Below, piece by piece: positions 31,545 to 42,149 of a stretch of DNA of 64,000 bases. Both the position numbers and the translations under genes were made by a program. The notes under the pieces were generated by a model. It saw only the letters and a list, made by a program, of their open reading frames with translations, searched no databases and was not told the origin of the DNA. Each line of letters opens with the position of its first letter. Positions within the stretch are counted from its first letter, which is position 1. Source of the stretch: Prionace glauca (taxonomy: Eukaryota; Chordata; Chondrichthyes; Carcharhiniformes; Carcharhinidae); the NCBI GenBank assembly GCA_037974335.1, contig CM075760.1:8987432-9051431 (forward strand), written 5' to 3'.

Positions 31545-31845
31545 TGTCATGAATTTCTCCAGCCAGAGGGTGGTGAATCTATGGGATTCAGTGTTGTAGA
31601 AGGCTGTGGAGACTAGGTCATTGAGTACATTTAAAATAGAAAGGTTAATAGAATAGAACCCTACAGTGCAGAAACAGGCCCTTCGGCCCATCGAGTTCTT
31701 GATTGGTAAAGGCATCAAAGGTTACAGAGAAAGGGCAGGAGAATGGGGGGGTGATAAACTTATCAGCCATGATTGAATAGTGGAGTAAACACAATAGGCC
31801 AAATGGCCCAGTTGTGCTCCTACATTTTATGGTCTTATATATTTT
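31545..31845 (+). mobile_element. CR1 3' end with a nested SINE/CR1 tail
   Basis: CCAGAGGGTGGTGAATCTAT (QRVVNLW) to TATCAGCCATGATTGAATAG and the GGCCAAATGGCCCAG tail. At 31650-31698 an antisense tail (AATAGAACCCTACAGTGCAG, AGGCCCTTCGGCCCATCGAG) interrupts it. Confidence 0.75.
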
Positions 31846-31854
31846 CCTTCTGAC

Positions 31855-32130
31855 AACAGCTCAACAATTTCCTCAACTGCTTCCGGTATTAATGAGTTCC
31901 ACATTCTCAACCTGTGAGTAAAGAAATTTGTCCTCATCTTCATCTTGGATTGATTAGTAACTCATGTATTTATCACTCTTTGCTTATTGGTGGTTACTAG
32001 TTTTGGACTCTCTTAAATGGAAGTATTTTCTCCACGTCTCCCTTGTCCAAAAACCTGATCATTTAAAAAGACTATTAGGTCACTGTTTAATCCCTTATTT
32101 TTTAAAGGGAAATTGTCCAACCCCTTCAAT
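31855..32130 (-). mobile_element. Old CR1 fragment
   Basis: GAGTTCCACATTCTCAACCT, GAGTAAAGAAATTTGTCC and TTTCTCCACGTCTCCCTTGT parallel the antisense QRVV..LFP..RL region of CR1. Confidence 0.55.
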
Positions 32131-32459
32131 CTCTGTAAACAAAACCCATTGCTGTCAATGCACAATAGAAATCGCAAAGTGATATTTGTCTTGGTTTGAG
32201 TTTCCTGTGTGCAAATCCTCATCTTGTCAACCACTGTAAAAGCAGTTTCAAAAATCCATCACTGTCAGTCCAGGATAGAAATCCTGAACAAATAATTCGA
32301 GTTTATGTGGAACATTTTTTCCTCTTTGTACCCCCAAATCTGTAAATCCCCGCCTCACACACTCTACTTCCTCCCTAGGCTGAAATCTAAACCCATCTCA
32401 CCATTTCTTTCCTCCACTCCCAGTTTTCTGCCTTCCTCTCCTCTGTCTGGATTCTGTTC
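32131..32459. other. Spacer, nothing recognised
   Basis: 32330-32450 is pyrimidine-rich. No gene seen. Confidence 0.35.
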
Positions 32460-32690
32460 TAATGTAGAAATGCCGGCATTGGACTGGGGTAAACACAGTA
32501 AGAAGTCTCAACACTAAGTTTAAGTCCAACCAGTTTATTTGATAGTAATCCCACAAGCTTTCGGAAACGGTGTTCCTTCATCGGGTGTGTGGAAGGTTCT
32601 GATCAGAGAAGGGCGTACAGAGACACACACAGTTTACAGAATACTGATTAGAATGCAAGTCTTTGCAGCTAACCTGCTATTCAAGTCTTA
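32460..32690 (-). mobile_element. Penelope-like 3' tail, first part
   Basis: ATGCCGGCATTGGACTGGGG, CACAAGCTTTCGGAAACGGT and GATTAGAATGCAAGTC match the tail of the copies at 2.5 and 49.7 kb. It resumes at 34295-34375 beyond a CR1-A. Confidence 0.8.
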
Positions 32691-34294
32691 AGAACATAAG
32701 AAATAGGAGCAGGAGTAGGCCATCTAGCCCTTCGAGCCTGCCCCGCCATTCAATAAGATCATGGCTGATCTGTCGTGGCTCAGCTCCACCTTCCCGCCCT
32801 CTCCCCATAACCCTTAATCCCTTCTCTTATCAAAAACCCATCAACCCGTTTCTTAAAAATATTTAGCGAGGTAGCCTCCACCACTTCAACGGGCAGAGAA
32901 TTCCAGAGATTCACCACCCTTTGAGTGAAGAAGTTCCTCCTCAACTCTGTTCTAAACCGCCTCCCCTTTATCTTGAGGCTGTGCCCCCTAGTCCTACTGT
33001 CTTTTTTGAGCGGGAAGAGTCTCTCCACCTCTATCCTATCCATCCCATTCATCATCTTATACGTCTCAATGAGATCTCCCCTCATTCTTCTAAACTCTAA
33101 CGAGTACAAGCCTAGTTTATTCAGCCTCTCCTCATAACTCAATCCCCTCAACTCCGGTATCAGCCTAGTAAACCTCCTCTGCACTCCCTCCAGGGCCAAA
33201 ATATCCTTGCGCAGGTGCGGCGCTCAAAACTGCATACAGTACTCCGGCTGCGGCCTCACCAATGCCCTATACAGCTGCAGCAAGACCTCCTTACTTTTAT
33301 GTTCAATCCCCCTCGCTATGAAGGCCAGCATCCCATTCGCCTTCCTGACCACCTGCTGCACCTGCAAGCTGGGTTTTTGCGACTCATGCACAAGGATCCC
33401 GAGGTCCCTCTGCACCGTCGCCTGCTGCAATTTTTCGCCACGTAAGTAATAGTCCTTCCTACCATTCCTCCTACCAAAGTGGACCACCTCACACTTGCCA
33501 ACATTAAATTCCATTTGCCATTTCCTGGCCCATTCGCCCAGCCTATCTAGATCCTTCTGCAGACTCTCCACACCCTCCGCACAATTTGCCTTTCCCCCAA
33601 TCTTGGTGTCATCAGCAAATTTCGACACCCTGCACTCGGTTCCCTCCTCCAGATCATCTATATAAATGGTAAATAGCTGAGGTCCCAGCACCGACCCCTG
33701 GGGCACCCCACTAGTCACCAACCGCCAATCCGAATAGCACCCATTGACCCCCACTCTCTGCCTCCTATTTGACAACCAATCCTCTATCCACGCTAACACC
33801 CTACCCCCAACTCCATGTCCCCTGACCTTCTGCAATAACCTCTTGTGAGGTACCTTGTCAAACGCCTTCTGAAAATCCAGAAAGACCACATCCACCGGCT
33901 CTCCTCTATCCACTGCCCTAGACACATCCTCATAGAACTCCAGTAAATTTGTCAGACACGACTTCCCTTTAATGAAACCGTGTTGCGTCCGCCCTATCAA
34001 GCAATTCCCCTCAAGATGCCTCGCTATTTCCTCCTTAATGACGGATTCTAACATTTTACCTACCACAGACGTTAAACTAACTGGCCTATAATTCCCCGCC
34101 TTTTGCCTGGCACCCTTCTTAAACAACGGCGTAACATTAGCCCTTTTCCAATCTTCCGGCACTTCCCTGGAATCCAGCGACGTCTGGAAAATAACCACCA
34201 AGGCATCCACTATCACCTCCGCCATTTCTTTCAGAACCCTCGGATGCAATCCATCCGGTCCTGGGGACTTGTCCACAATCAGCCCCTCCAGTCT
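32691..34294 (-). mobile_element. CR1-A LINE inserted in a Penelope-like tail
   Basis: 5'-truncated 1.6-kb minus-strand copy. ORF2 is open from KSPGPDGLHPRVLKEM (34276) through QHGFIKGKSCLTNLLEF, FLDFQKAFDKVPH, TSGVPQGSVLGPQLF and KFADDTK to CMQF, then a single in-frame TGA near 33225 (Trp codon in FWAPH), then open again to the end (ALEGVQRRFTRLIPELRGLS...GIKGYGERAGRWS). The tail at 32691 reads AGAACATAAGAAATAGGAGC in antisense. Very close to the 16.4- and 58.2-kb copies. Confidence 0.93.
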
Positions 34295-34375
34295 GTGTGA
34301 GTGGAGGTAGCATTAGCATAGGTTAAAAAGATGTGTATCGTCTCCAGATAATACATATCTCTTTAATCTACGCTA
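34295..34375 (-). mobile_element. Penelope-like 3' tail, second part
   Basis: GTGAGTGGAGGTAGCATTAG and AGATGTGTATCGTCTCCAGA continue the tail interrupted at 32690, in register with the uninterrupted copy at 49.9 kb. Confidence 0.75.
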
Positions 34376-34564
34376 ATGCAGTAGGACACATGCACAGATG
34401 CCATTCTTGTTGAGGCCAATAATTTTGAAATTCCTCCCAGTGACAGAACGTGAACTTGCCCATCAAACTGCTTCACTCTTTCACTTCCAATTTCTCACTG
34501 ATGCAGCACAACAACTGTCAGCCCCTCAGCCATGGTTATATAACATCATAGTTATGAACAACCT

Positions 34565-34865
34565 GGTTATTTATTAGCATCATAAGTAGGCTTATATTAA
34601 CACTGCAATGAAGTTAATGTAAAAATCCCCGAGTCACCACATTCCGGTGCCTGTTCGGTTTACCCTGAGGGAGAATTTTGCATAGCCAATGCACCTAACC
34701 AGCACGTCTTTCAGACTGTGGGAGGAAACAAGCACTGGAGGAAACCCTCACAAACACAAGGAGAATGTGCAAATTCCACACAGACAGTCACCCAAGCCAA
34801 GAATTGAACCCAGGTTCCTGACACTGTGAGGCAGCAGCATTAATCACTGTGCCACCGTGCCGTCC
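34565..34865 (-). mobile_element. tRNA-derived SINE, second tail type
   Basis: Antisense: tail TAAGTAGGCTTATATTAACA, CTGCAATGAAGTTAATGTAA; body GTGGGAGGAAACAAGCACTG; B box in antisense GAATTGAACCC; head GCCACCGTGCCGTCC at the right end. The tail differs from the HE1-like type but the head and body are shared. Confidence 0.85.
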
Positions 34866-35542
34866 ACAGAGTTGGCCTCAGATAGTTGGCAGTGAGAGCG
34901 ATGGTGTCAGTAGTTAGGGAATTAAGTTTGGAGTGGGAACTGGAAAGAGTGGCTTCAACTTTCTCAATATTTAAATAAGAGAAAATTCCTGATATTCCGG
35001 TATTAGATGTCAGACAAGTCAGGACGATGTGTGAGTTGGAGAGGAACTCAGAGGTGACAGCCTTCTCGTACATCTAATACCCTGGTACTCCTGCTCCTAT
35101 TTCTTATGTTCTTATGTCATTGTAAATGGTGGAGGTTGAGCATTTACATGATGCTGCCAGAGTTCTGATTAAGCTGCAAAAACAGAAAAATCCCTCTTCT
35201 TCATCCTCTGCTTCTTCTACTCCCCCTCTCTCCCTCTTATTCCCTTCCATCGATACTGGATCGTGTATCGGCTCAGACAGGGTAGCAAGTTTCCTGAAGG
35301 ATATAATGAACCAGTTGTTACATTTATGACAATCCAGCAGTTTTCATGGTCACTCACTCCTAGTGCCGGCCCCACAAATTACAAGATTCATTCAGCTCAA
35401 TTTCACAACCGGTTTTTGTGGCTTCACTCTCAGTTTTTCTGTTTCAGAAGAAGTGAATTTGCAATCAGGAAGCTCAAACCAAACGTCAGGATCTAATGGA
35501 TCACCTAATTTATCGTAACCGGAATATCATTGGATTTTGAAC
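34866..35542. other. 5' flank of the zinc-finger gene at 35543
   Basis: 35120-35260 is pyrimidine-rich (TTCTTCATCCTC repeats). CTCAGTTTTTCTGTTTCAG at about 35428-35446 is a good acceptor for the coding exon. No CpG promoter is visible. Confidence 0.45.
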
Positions 35543-36085
35543 ATGGAAGGAAAAAGCACCATTCACAGTGGACAGAAACCATACACATGTTCTGTGTGTG
35601 CGCGAGACTTCAGTCAATCATCCGGCCTGTCAAGACACAAATGCAGTCACAACAGGGAGAAGCCATGGAAATGTGGGGAATGTGGGAAGGGATTCGATTA
35701 CCCGTCACAGCTGGAAATTCATCAGCGTGGTCACACAGGACAGAGGCCATTCACCTGCTGTGTGTGTGGGAAGGGATTCATTAATTCATCAAACCTGATG
35801 ACACACCAAAGTATTCACAGTGAGGACAGACCTTTTAAATGTCTGGACTGCGAGAAGTGTTATAAAAATTGTCAGGAACTAATGTACCATCAACGTGTTC
35901 ACACTGATGAGAGACCATTCAGGTGCTCTCAGTGTGGGACTGGGTTCAGACAATCATCTCATCTTACTGTACACCAGCGCACTCACACCGGGGAGAGGCC
36001 ATTCATCTGCTTCGAGTGTGGGAAGAGATTCACTCAGTCATCCCACCTGCTGAAACACCAGCGAGCATACCAACATAAATATTAG
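35543..36085 (+). CDS. C2H2 zinc-finger protein, six fingers, 3' end replaced by CR1
   Basis: 180 residues from the ATG at 35543 ([20 protein letters not shown]). Fingers: [89 protein letters not shown] and [17 protein letters not shown]. The last finger loses its second His: after HQRA the frame runs YQHKY and stops in sequence that is the antisense CR1 tail (CATAAATATTAGGAGCAGAA). The first five fingers keep all zinc ligands, although the first linker is NREKPW. No effector domain. An ancestral protein with more C-terminal fingers was probably cut here by the LINE. It is likely a DNA-binding factor if expressed. Confidence 0.85.
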   Translation: MEGKSTIHSGQKPYTCSVCARDFSQSSGLSRHKCSHNREKPWKCGECGKGFDYPSQLEIHQRGHTGQRPFTCCVCGKGFINSSNLMTHQSIHSEDRPFKCLDCEKCYKNCQELMYHQRVHTDERPFRCSQCGTGFRQSSHLTVHQRTHTGERPFICFECGKRFTQSSHLLKHQRAYQHKY

Positions 36086-36715
36086 GAGCAGAAGTAGGTC
36101 ATTTGGCCCCTTGAGCCTGCTCCATCATTCAGTAAGCTCATGACTGATCTGATTGTAACTTCAACTCTACATTTCTGCCTATCTCCCATAACCTTTCACC
36201 AGCTTGTTAAACAGGAATCTATCTAGCTTTGTGTTAAAAATATTCAAAGACTATACTTCCACTGCCTTTTGAGGAAGAGATTGGCTTTTAACATTTTCTC
36301 TGTGACAAATGTTGGGCGAACTGGCCTGAACTTTCCCATTTCTCCCTTTTTGAATAATAAAACATTTGCCATTTTTCCCTGAATCGATAGAATTTTGTAA
36401 AATTAAAACCACTGCATCAGCAATCTCAGAAGTCTCTTCTTTCAACACCTGAGGGGGAAATCCATTCGGATCAGAGAATCTGTCAGCGCACACACCCAAC
36501 AATGTGTTCAATACCACTGTTCGTAATTTTCCTGATTTCCGCCATCTCTTCCATTTCCTGATTTACAACTATCTCTGGGAGGTTACTTGTGCCCTCTATA
36601 GCAAAGACAGGTGCAAAATGTCTGTTTAGTTCATCTACCATAGCCCGACTTTCCACAATCAATTCTCCGGATGCACTTTTTATGGGAGCAATGCTCACTT
36701 TGTTAACGTTTTTCT
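36069..36715 (-). mobile_element. Old CR1 with internal deletion
   Basis: The right part (36715-36300) encodes decayed SPIKSASGELIVESRAMVDE-type finger sequence and ANVLLFKKG..RPVRPTFVTEKML. It joins directly to the ORF2 end and tail at 36069-36270. The RT palm and thumb are missing, so this is an internal deletion of about 1.1 kb. Confidence 0.75.
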
Positions 36716-36719
36716 TAAG

Positions 36720-37250
36720 TATCTATACAAATTCCCTTACAACCAAGGGCTCGGATGGAGAACAATTTGTTAGATGTATCCTGGAGGGCTTTTTGTTACA
36801 GTATGTTGACAATCCAACTAGGAAGGGGGCCACACTAGATTTGGTATTGGGGAATGAGCTGGGCCAGGTGAACAATGTTTCAGTGGGGGAGCATTTTGGG
36901 CTTAGCAACCATAATTCCATAAGATTTCAGATAGTCATTGATGAGGACAAGAGTGGCCCTCAGGTGAAGGTGCTTAATTAAGTGAGAGCCAGTGACATCC
37001 AAATTAGATGGGAACTGGGGAACGTGGATTGGGAATAGCTATTTGAAGGCAAATCCATGTCTGGCATGTGAAAGGCTTTTAAAGACCAGTTGATTGAAGT
37101 GCAGGACAGGCACATTCTCACAAAATGAAGGATAGAAATGGCAGGATTCGGGAACCATGGATGACAAAGAAAATTGTAAGCTCAGTCAAAAGGAAGAAGA
37201 AAGCATATGATAGACCTAATCTAAAAACGGATGAAACCCTCGAGGAGCAC
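36720..37250 (+). mobile_element. CR1 endonuclease-region fragment
   Basis: CILEGFLLQYVDNPTRKGAT, LDLVLGNELGQVNNVSVGEH and LSNHNSIRFQIVIDED match the end of the CR1 endonuclease seen at 58.2 and 59.7 kb. It continues with a stop-filled linker region. It lies head to head with the copy on its left. Confidence 0.75.
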
Positions 37251-37254
37251 ATTA

Positions 37255-39515
37255 CTCTCTTCCGTGGGTGTTCACCTCAGTTATTCTGATGGCAGTTTAC
37301 ATCCCACCACATGCAGACGTGAAGATCACGCTGGATGAAATATACAAATAGCCTTGAGATGAAACACCCTGAGGCCTTGTTCATCATGGCTGAGGACTTC
37401 AATCAGGCCAAACTCAACTCCCAAGTTACCACCAACACGTCTTTTGTTCCACCAGAGACCCAAACCCCTAGACCACTGCTACACAACTATCAGACGTGCC
37501 TACCACTCTATCGCCCACACTTTGGCAAATCAGACCACAAAGCTGTACTCCTGCCCCCGGCTTACAAACAAAAATTGAAGCAGGAGAATCCATCAAAGAA
37601 AGTCATGCAGTGTTGGTCTAGGAATCAGATGATCTCGTACGGGGCTGCTTGGAGTCAGTGGACTGGTCAGTATTTAAAAACCTTGCAACCAGCCTGAACG
37701 AGTACGCCATTACAGTAATTGTCTTCATTAGTAAGTGTGCAGAAGACTCTGCCAAAGAAGCAAATCCTTGTGTTCCCCAGCTGGAAACCATGGATGAACA
37801 GGAATATCCACTGCTTGCTGAAGTCCAGGTCTGAGGCGTTCAAGTCAGGTGACACTGACCTATACAAGAAAGCCAGATACAATCTAAGGAGATCCATCAA
37901 AGATGCCAAGAACAGTACTGGGCCAAGCTAGAATCCCAGGCTAGTCACACCTATTTTGAGCAAGATGTCAGCGAGAACAAGCCCTCCACTCTGGAAGCTC
38001 TGGGTGTATCTGGGATCACCATTGCAGATGTCAGAGCAGCTTTCTTGAAGGTCAACCCAGGGAAAACAACTTGCCTGATGAGGTACCCGGATGTGCACCC
38101 AGGTCCTGCATGGATCAGCTGGTGGGGGTATTCACAGATATCTTCAACCTCTCTTTACAACAATCTGAGGTCCCCACCTGCTTCAAGAAGATGACCATCA
38201 TCCCAGTACCTAAGAAAAACCAAGCAGTGTGCCTTAATGACTATCGGCTGGTGGCTCTGACATCCATCATTGTGAAATGTTTTGAAAAGTTTATCATGGC
38301 ATGAATCAATTCCAGCCTCCTGGACTACCTGGATCCACTATCATTTGCCTACTGCCTCATCAGGTCCTGAGCAGACGCCATTTCCCTGGGCTTGCAGTCA
38401 ACCCTGGAACACCTAGATAACAAGGACTCAGACTCCTATTTATTGACTACAGCTCAGCCTTCAACACTGTTATTCCCATGAAACTCATCTCCAAACTCTG
38501 TGGTCTGGGCCTTGGCACCTGCCTCTGTGACCAGATCCTGAACTTCCTAACTCACAGACCACAATCAATAAGGACAGGCAACATCTCCTCCACACCATTG
38601 CCCCAAAAGACTGTCTTCTTAGCCCCCTACTACACTCCTTATACACCCATGACTGTGCGGCCAAATTCCCCTCCAAGTAAATTTTCAAATTGGCTGATGA
38701 CACCCCTGTAGTGGGTCTGATCTCAAACAATGACGATACAGAGTACAGGAATGAGATAGGGAATCTGGTGACCTGGTGCGGTGACAATAATCTCTCCCTC
38801 AATGTCAACAAAACAAAGGAGGTTGTCATCGACTTCAGGAAGTGTAGAGGAGAACATGTCTATATCAACAGGGACAAAGTAGAAATGGTCAAAAGCTTCA
38901 GATTTTAGGTGTCCACCAAAAACCTGTCCTGGATCCCCCATGCCAACACTATAGTTAAGAAAGCCCACCAATGCCTCTGATTTCTCAGAAGACTAAGGAA
39001 ATTTGGCATGTCAGCTATGACTGTCACCAACTTCTACAGATGCACTATAGAAAGCATTCTGTCTGATTGTATCACGGCTTGGTATGCCTCCTGCTCTGCC
39101 CAAGACCACCATGAACTACAAAGGTTATGAATGTAGCCCAATCCATCACACAAACCAGCCTCCCATTCATCAATTCTGTATAAACTTGCCACTGCCTTCG
39201 CAAAGTGGCCAGCATAACTAAGGAACACACACACCCCAGACATTCTCTCTTCCACCTTCTTCCTTTGGGAAAAAATACAAAAGTCTTAGGTCACGTACCA
39301 ACTGATCCAAGAACACTGTCAGAATTTTGAATGGATTTACCTTGCATTAAGTTGACCTTTCTCTACACCCTACCTATGGCTGTAACACTATACTCTGCAC
39401 TCACTCGTTTCCTTCTTTATGAATGTTATGCTGTGTCTGCATCATATCCAAGCAACAGTACTTTCCACTGTATGTTAATACATATGACAGTAATAAATAA
39501 AATAAAATCAAAATC
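37255..39515 (+). mobile_element. Second LINE family (jockey group, Rex1/L2-like), decayed
   Basis: Pieces in order: endonuclease-like AVYIPPHADVK (37295), HPEALFIMAEDFNQA and PHFGKSDHKAVLL (37370-37560), RT fingers MDQLVGVFTDIFNLSLQQSE and LNDYRLVALTSIIVKCFEK (38110-38290), palm [14 protein letters not shown] (38693), and thumb NNLSLNVNKTKEVVIDFRK. The 3' end has CTGCACTCACTCGTTTCC and an AATAAATAAAATAAAAT tail. Several stops and frameshifts. A related 3' fragment lies at 55.26 kb. The Rex1 versus L2 choice is not settled. Confidence 0.8.
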
Positions 39516-39524
39516 AAAAATGTG

Positions 39525-40030
39525 CAGGTTTGGCCTTGCTAAATTACCCCTCAGTGTCCCAAGATATGCAGGTTAGATGGATTGGCCATGCTAAAATGTC
39601 CCTTAGTGTCCAAAGATGTGCAGGTTAGGTGAATTCGCCATGCTAAATTGTCCCTTAGTGTCCAAACATGTGTAGGTTAGGTGAATTGGCCATGCTAAAT
39701 TAGCCCTTAGTGTCCAAAGATGTGCAGGTTAGGCGGATTGGCTGTGCTAAATTGCCCCTTAGTGTCCAAAGATATGCAGGTTAGGTGGATTGGCCATGTT
39801 AAGTTAGCCCTTAGTGTCCAATGATGTGCCGGTTAGGCGGATTGGCTGTGCTAAATTGTCCCTTAGTGTCGAAAGATGCACGCGGTAGATGGATTGGCCG
39901 CACTAAATTGTCCCTTAGTGTCCAAAGATGTGCAGGTTACGTGGATTCGCCATGCTAAATTGTCTCTTAGTGTCCAAAGATGTGCAGATTAGGTGGATTG
40001 GCCACGCTAAATTGTGCCTTAGTATTAGGA
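39525..40030 (+). repeat. Minisatellite of about 52 bp derived from a SINE body
   Basis: About ten tandem units of GTGCAGGTTAGGTGGATTGG / CCATGCTAAATTGTCCCTTA / GTGTCCAAAGAT. The same segment is present once in the SINE at 44.2 kb (GTGCGGGTTAGGTTGATTGG) and about three times in the SINE at 51.7 kb. The array is followed directly by the SINE's remaining 3' part. Confidence 0.92.
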
Positions 40031-40140
40031 GAATGAGCAGACTAAATGTGTAGGGTTACAAGGATAGGGCCTGGGTGGGATTGTGGTTAGTGCAGACTCG
40101 ATGGGCCGATTGGTCTCCTGTTCTGTAGGGATTCTCATGA
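40031..40140 (+). mobile_element. SINE 3' part following the 52-bp array
   Basis: GGATAGGGCCTGGGTGGGAT, GTGCAGACTCGATGGGCCGA and TTCTGTAGGGATTCTCATG are the normal SINE end. The SINE head is missing on the far side of the array. Confidence 0.85.
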
Positions 40141-40384
40141 GGCTGGGTGGCCTTTATGAAATCCTGGGACATTCACGGCACAGGAGGGCATATCAGACTA
40201 CTGAGGACCCGTATGACCAATACTTCCTTTGAGCAGCCTAAGTGTTAGTAACAAATGCAGTGAGAACAAATGAGGTAAGTGAATGGCTTCCAACTTTTAT
40301 TTAAAATAGCACCAATCAGACAAGTACATTTGTGGAGCAGCCTACCTGAAAACAACAATCTCGTCATTGAATTGATTATAAAAG
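40141..40384. other. Spacer, nothing recognised
   Basis: Unique-looking sequence between two minisatellites. Confidence 0.35.
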
Positions 40385-40662
40385 TAGGGAAGTTATGCTT
40401 CAGAGCATTGGCAAGGCCACATCTGGAGTACTATGGACAGTATTGGTGAGACCACATCTGGGGTATTGTAGACAGTATTGGTGAGATCACGCCTGGAGTA
40501 TTGTGGACAGTATTGGTGAGATCACATCAGGAGTATTGCGGACAGTATTGGTGAGATCACATCTGGAGTATTGTGGACAGTATTGGTGAGACTACATCTG
40601 GAGTATTGTGGACAGTATTGGTGAGACCACATCTGGAGTATTGTAGACAGTATTTGAGAGAG
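40385..40662 (+). repeat. 35-bp minisatellite derived from CR1 ORF2
   Basis: About seven units of GTATTGGTGAGACCACATCT / GGAGTATTGTGGACA. Each corresponds to the CR1 segment GGTGAGGCCGCAGCTGGAGT / ACTGTGTGCAGT, the coding sequence of LVRP.LEYC.Q. The left flank (AAAGTAGGGAAGTTATGCTT, CAGAGCATTGGCAAGGCC) is ordinary CR1 upstream of this point. Confidence 0.88.
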
Positions 40663-40754
40663 TGGGCTTGGCAGGGGTGTCAGCCTATGATCAGGGACCT
40701 TTGACCTTTATTCCGAATCTCAGCTATCTAGGCTTGAGGTTTAATGAATGGGCT

Positions 40755-40965
40755 GGAGAGAGAGAGAGAGGGAAGGAGGGAGGGAGAGAAAGGGAAGCAG
40801 TGAGAGAGAGAGAGAGGGACAGAGAGAGAGAGGGAGACAGCGAGAGAGAGAGAGGGAGACAGAGTGAGGGAGAGAAAGACAAAGAGGGAGACAGAGAGAG
40901 AGAGGCAGGCAGACTGAGAGGAAGTGAGAGAGACCAGGAGAGAGACCGGGAGAGAAAGACGTGCT
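40755..40965 (+). repeat. GA-rich low-complexity tract
   Basis: Irregular GAGAGAGGGA/GAGAGACAGA repeats. Open frames of Arg/Glu or Ser/Leu here are artefacts. Confidence 0.9.
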
Positions 40966-41080
40966 GGTCATGCTGAAATCTCCCTCAGTGTACCCAAACA
41001 GGTGCCAGAGTGTGGCAACTACGGGATTTTCACAGTAACTTCATTGCAGTATACTAATAAATAAACTTTAAACTTTAGAA
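40966..41080 (+). mobile_element. SINE tail, second type
   Basis: ATGCTGAAATCTCCCTCAGT, GGGATTTTCACAGTAACTTC and ATTGCAGTATACTAATAAAT. The head is missing. Confidence 0.75.
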
Positions 41081-41111
41081 ACTGAGGGAGAGAGAGAGCA
41101 AGAGAGAAAGA

Positions 41112-41415
41112 AGTTTAAAGTTTATTTATTCATTCGTGTCACAAGTGGACTGACATTAACACTGCAATGAAGTTATTTTCACAATCCCCTAGTCCAGCTC
41201 CTGTTCAGGTACACTGAGGGAGAATTTAGCATGGCCAATGCACCTAATCAGCACGTCTTTCAGACTGGTAGAAAACCGGAGCACCCAGAGGAAACCCATG
41301 CAGACTTGGGGAGAATGTGCAAACTCTACATAGACAGTGACCCAAGCTGGGAATTGAACCCGGGTCCCTGGTACTGTGAGGCAAAAGTGCTAACTTCTGT
41401 ACCTGCCATGCAAGA
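41112..41415 (-). mobile_element. tRNA-derived SINE, second tail type
   Basis: Antisense: tail TTTAAAGTTTATTTATTCAT and CTGCAATGAAGTTATTTTCA, body GAAAACCGGAGCACCCAGAG, B box antisense GAATTGAACCCGG, head end CTGTACCTGCCATGC. Confidence 0.88.
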
Positions 41416-41574
41416 CACACCAAGGGAGACAGACAGAGGGTGAGAGAGACAGAGAGAGGAAGAGAGGGGGAGACAGAGAGAGAGGGAGGGAGGGAGATAA
41501 AGAGAGACAGGGAGAGAGAGAGGGAGGGAGACACAGAGAGAGGGAGGGAGATAGAGAGAGAGAGAGACAGAGGA
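41416..41574 (+). repeat. GA-rich low-complexity tract
   Basis: GAGAGAGGGAGGGAG-type repeats leading into the palindrome. Confidence 0.85.
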
Positions 41575-42116
41575 AGACAGAGAGGGAGAGAGGGGCAGAT
41601 GGAGAGGAGGGGGCACATGGAGAGGGAGAGATGGGGCGACATGGGAAAATGGAGTGAACACAGTAAAAAGTCTGACAACACCAGGTTTTAGTCCAACCTA
41701 TTTATTTAAGAACATAAGAAATAGGAGCAGGAGTAGGCCATCTGGCCCCTCGAGCCTGCCCCGCCATTCAATAAGATCATGGCTGATCTGTCGTGACTCA
41801 GCTCCACCTTCCCGCCCTCTCCCCATAACCCTTAATCCCTTCTCTTATCAAGGGATTAAGGGTTATGGGGAGAGGGCGGGAAGGTGGAGCTGAGTCACGA
41901 CAGATCAGCCATGATCTTATTGAATGGCGGGGCAGGCTCGAGGGGCCAGATGGCCTACTCCTGCTCCTATTTCTTATGTTCTTAAATAAATAGGTTGGAC
42001 TAAAACCTGGTGTTGTCAGACTTTTTACTATGTTCACTCCATTTTCCCATGTCGCCCCATCTCTCCCTCTCCATGTGCCTCCTCCTCTCCATCTGCCCCT
42101 CTCTCCCTCTCTGTCT
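41575..42116. repeat. 542-bp near-perfect palindrome
   Basis: Two arms of about 267 bp are reverse complements around an 8-bp loop (CTCTTATC, 41842-41849). By eye only two mismatches were found, near 41610/42081 and 41660/42031. From the outside inward each arm holds GA-rich repeat, a Penelope-like terminus (AGTCTGACAACACCAGGTTT) and the last 130 bp of a CR1-A 3' end. The inner ends are the CR1 sequence CTTAATCCCTT / AAGGGATTAAG. Confidence 0.95.
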
Positions 42117-42149
42117 CTTTATTATTATATTATTTGATAATATATTATT

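Noticed and set aside
39525-40030. CRISPR-like direct repeats
   Set aside because: Units are contiguous without unique spacers, derive from a SINE, and the genome is eukaryotic.
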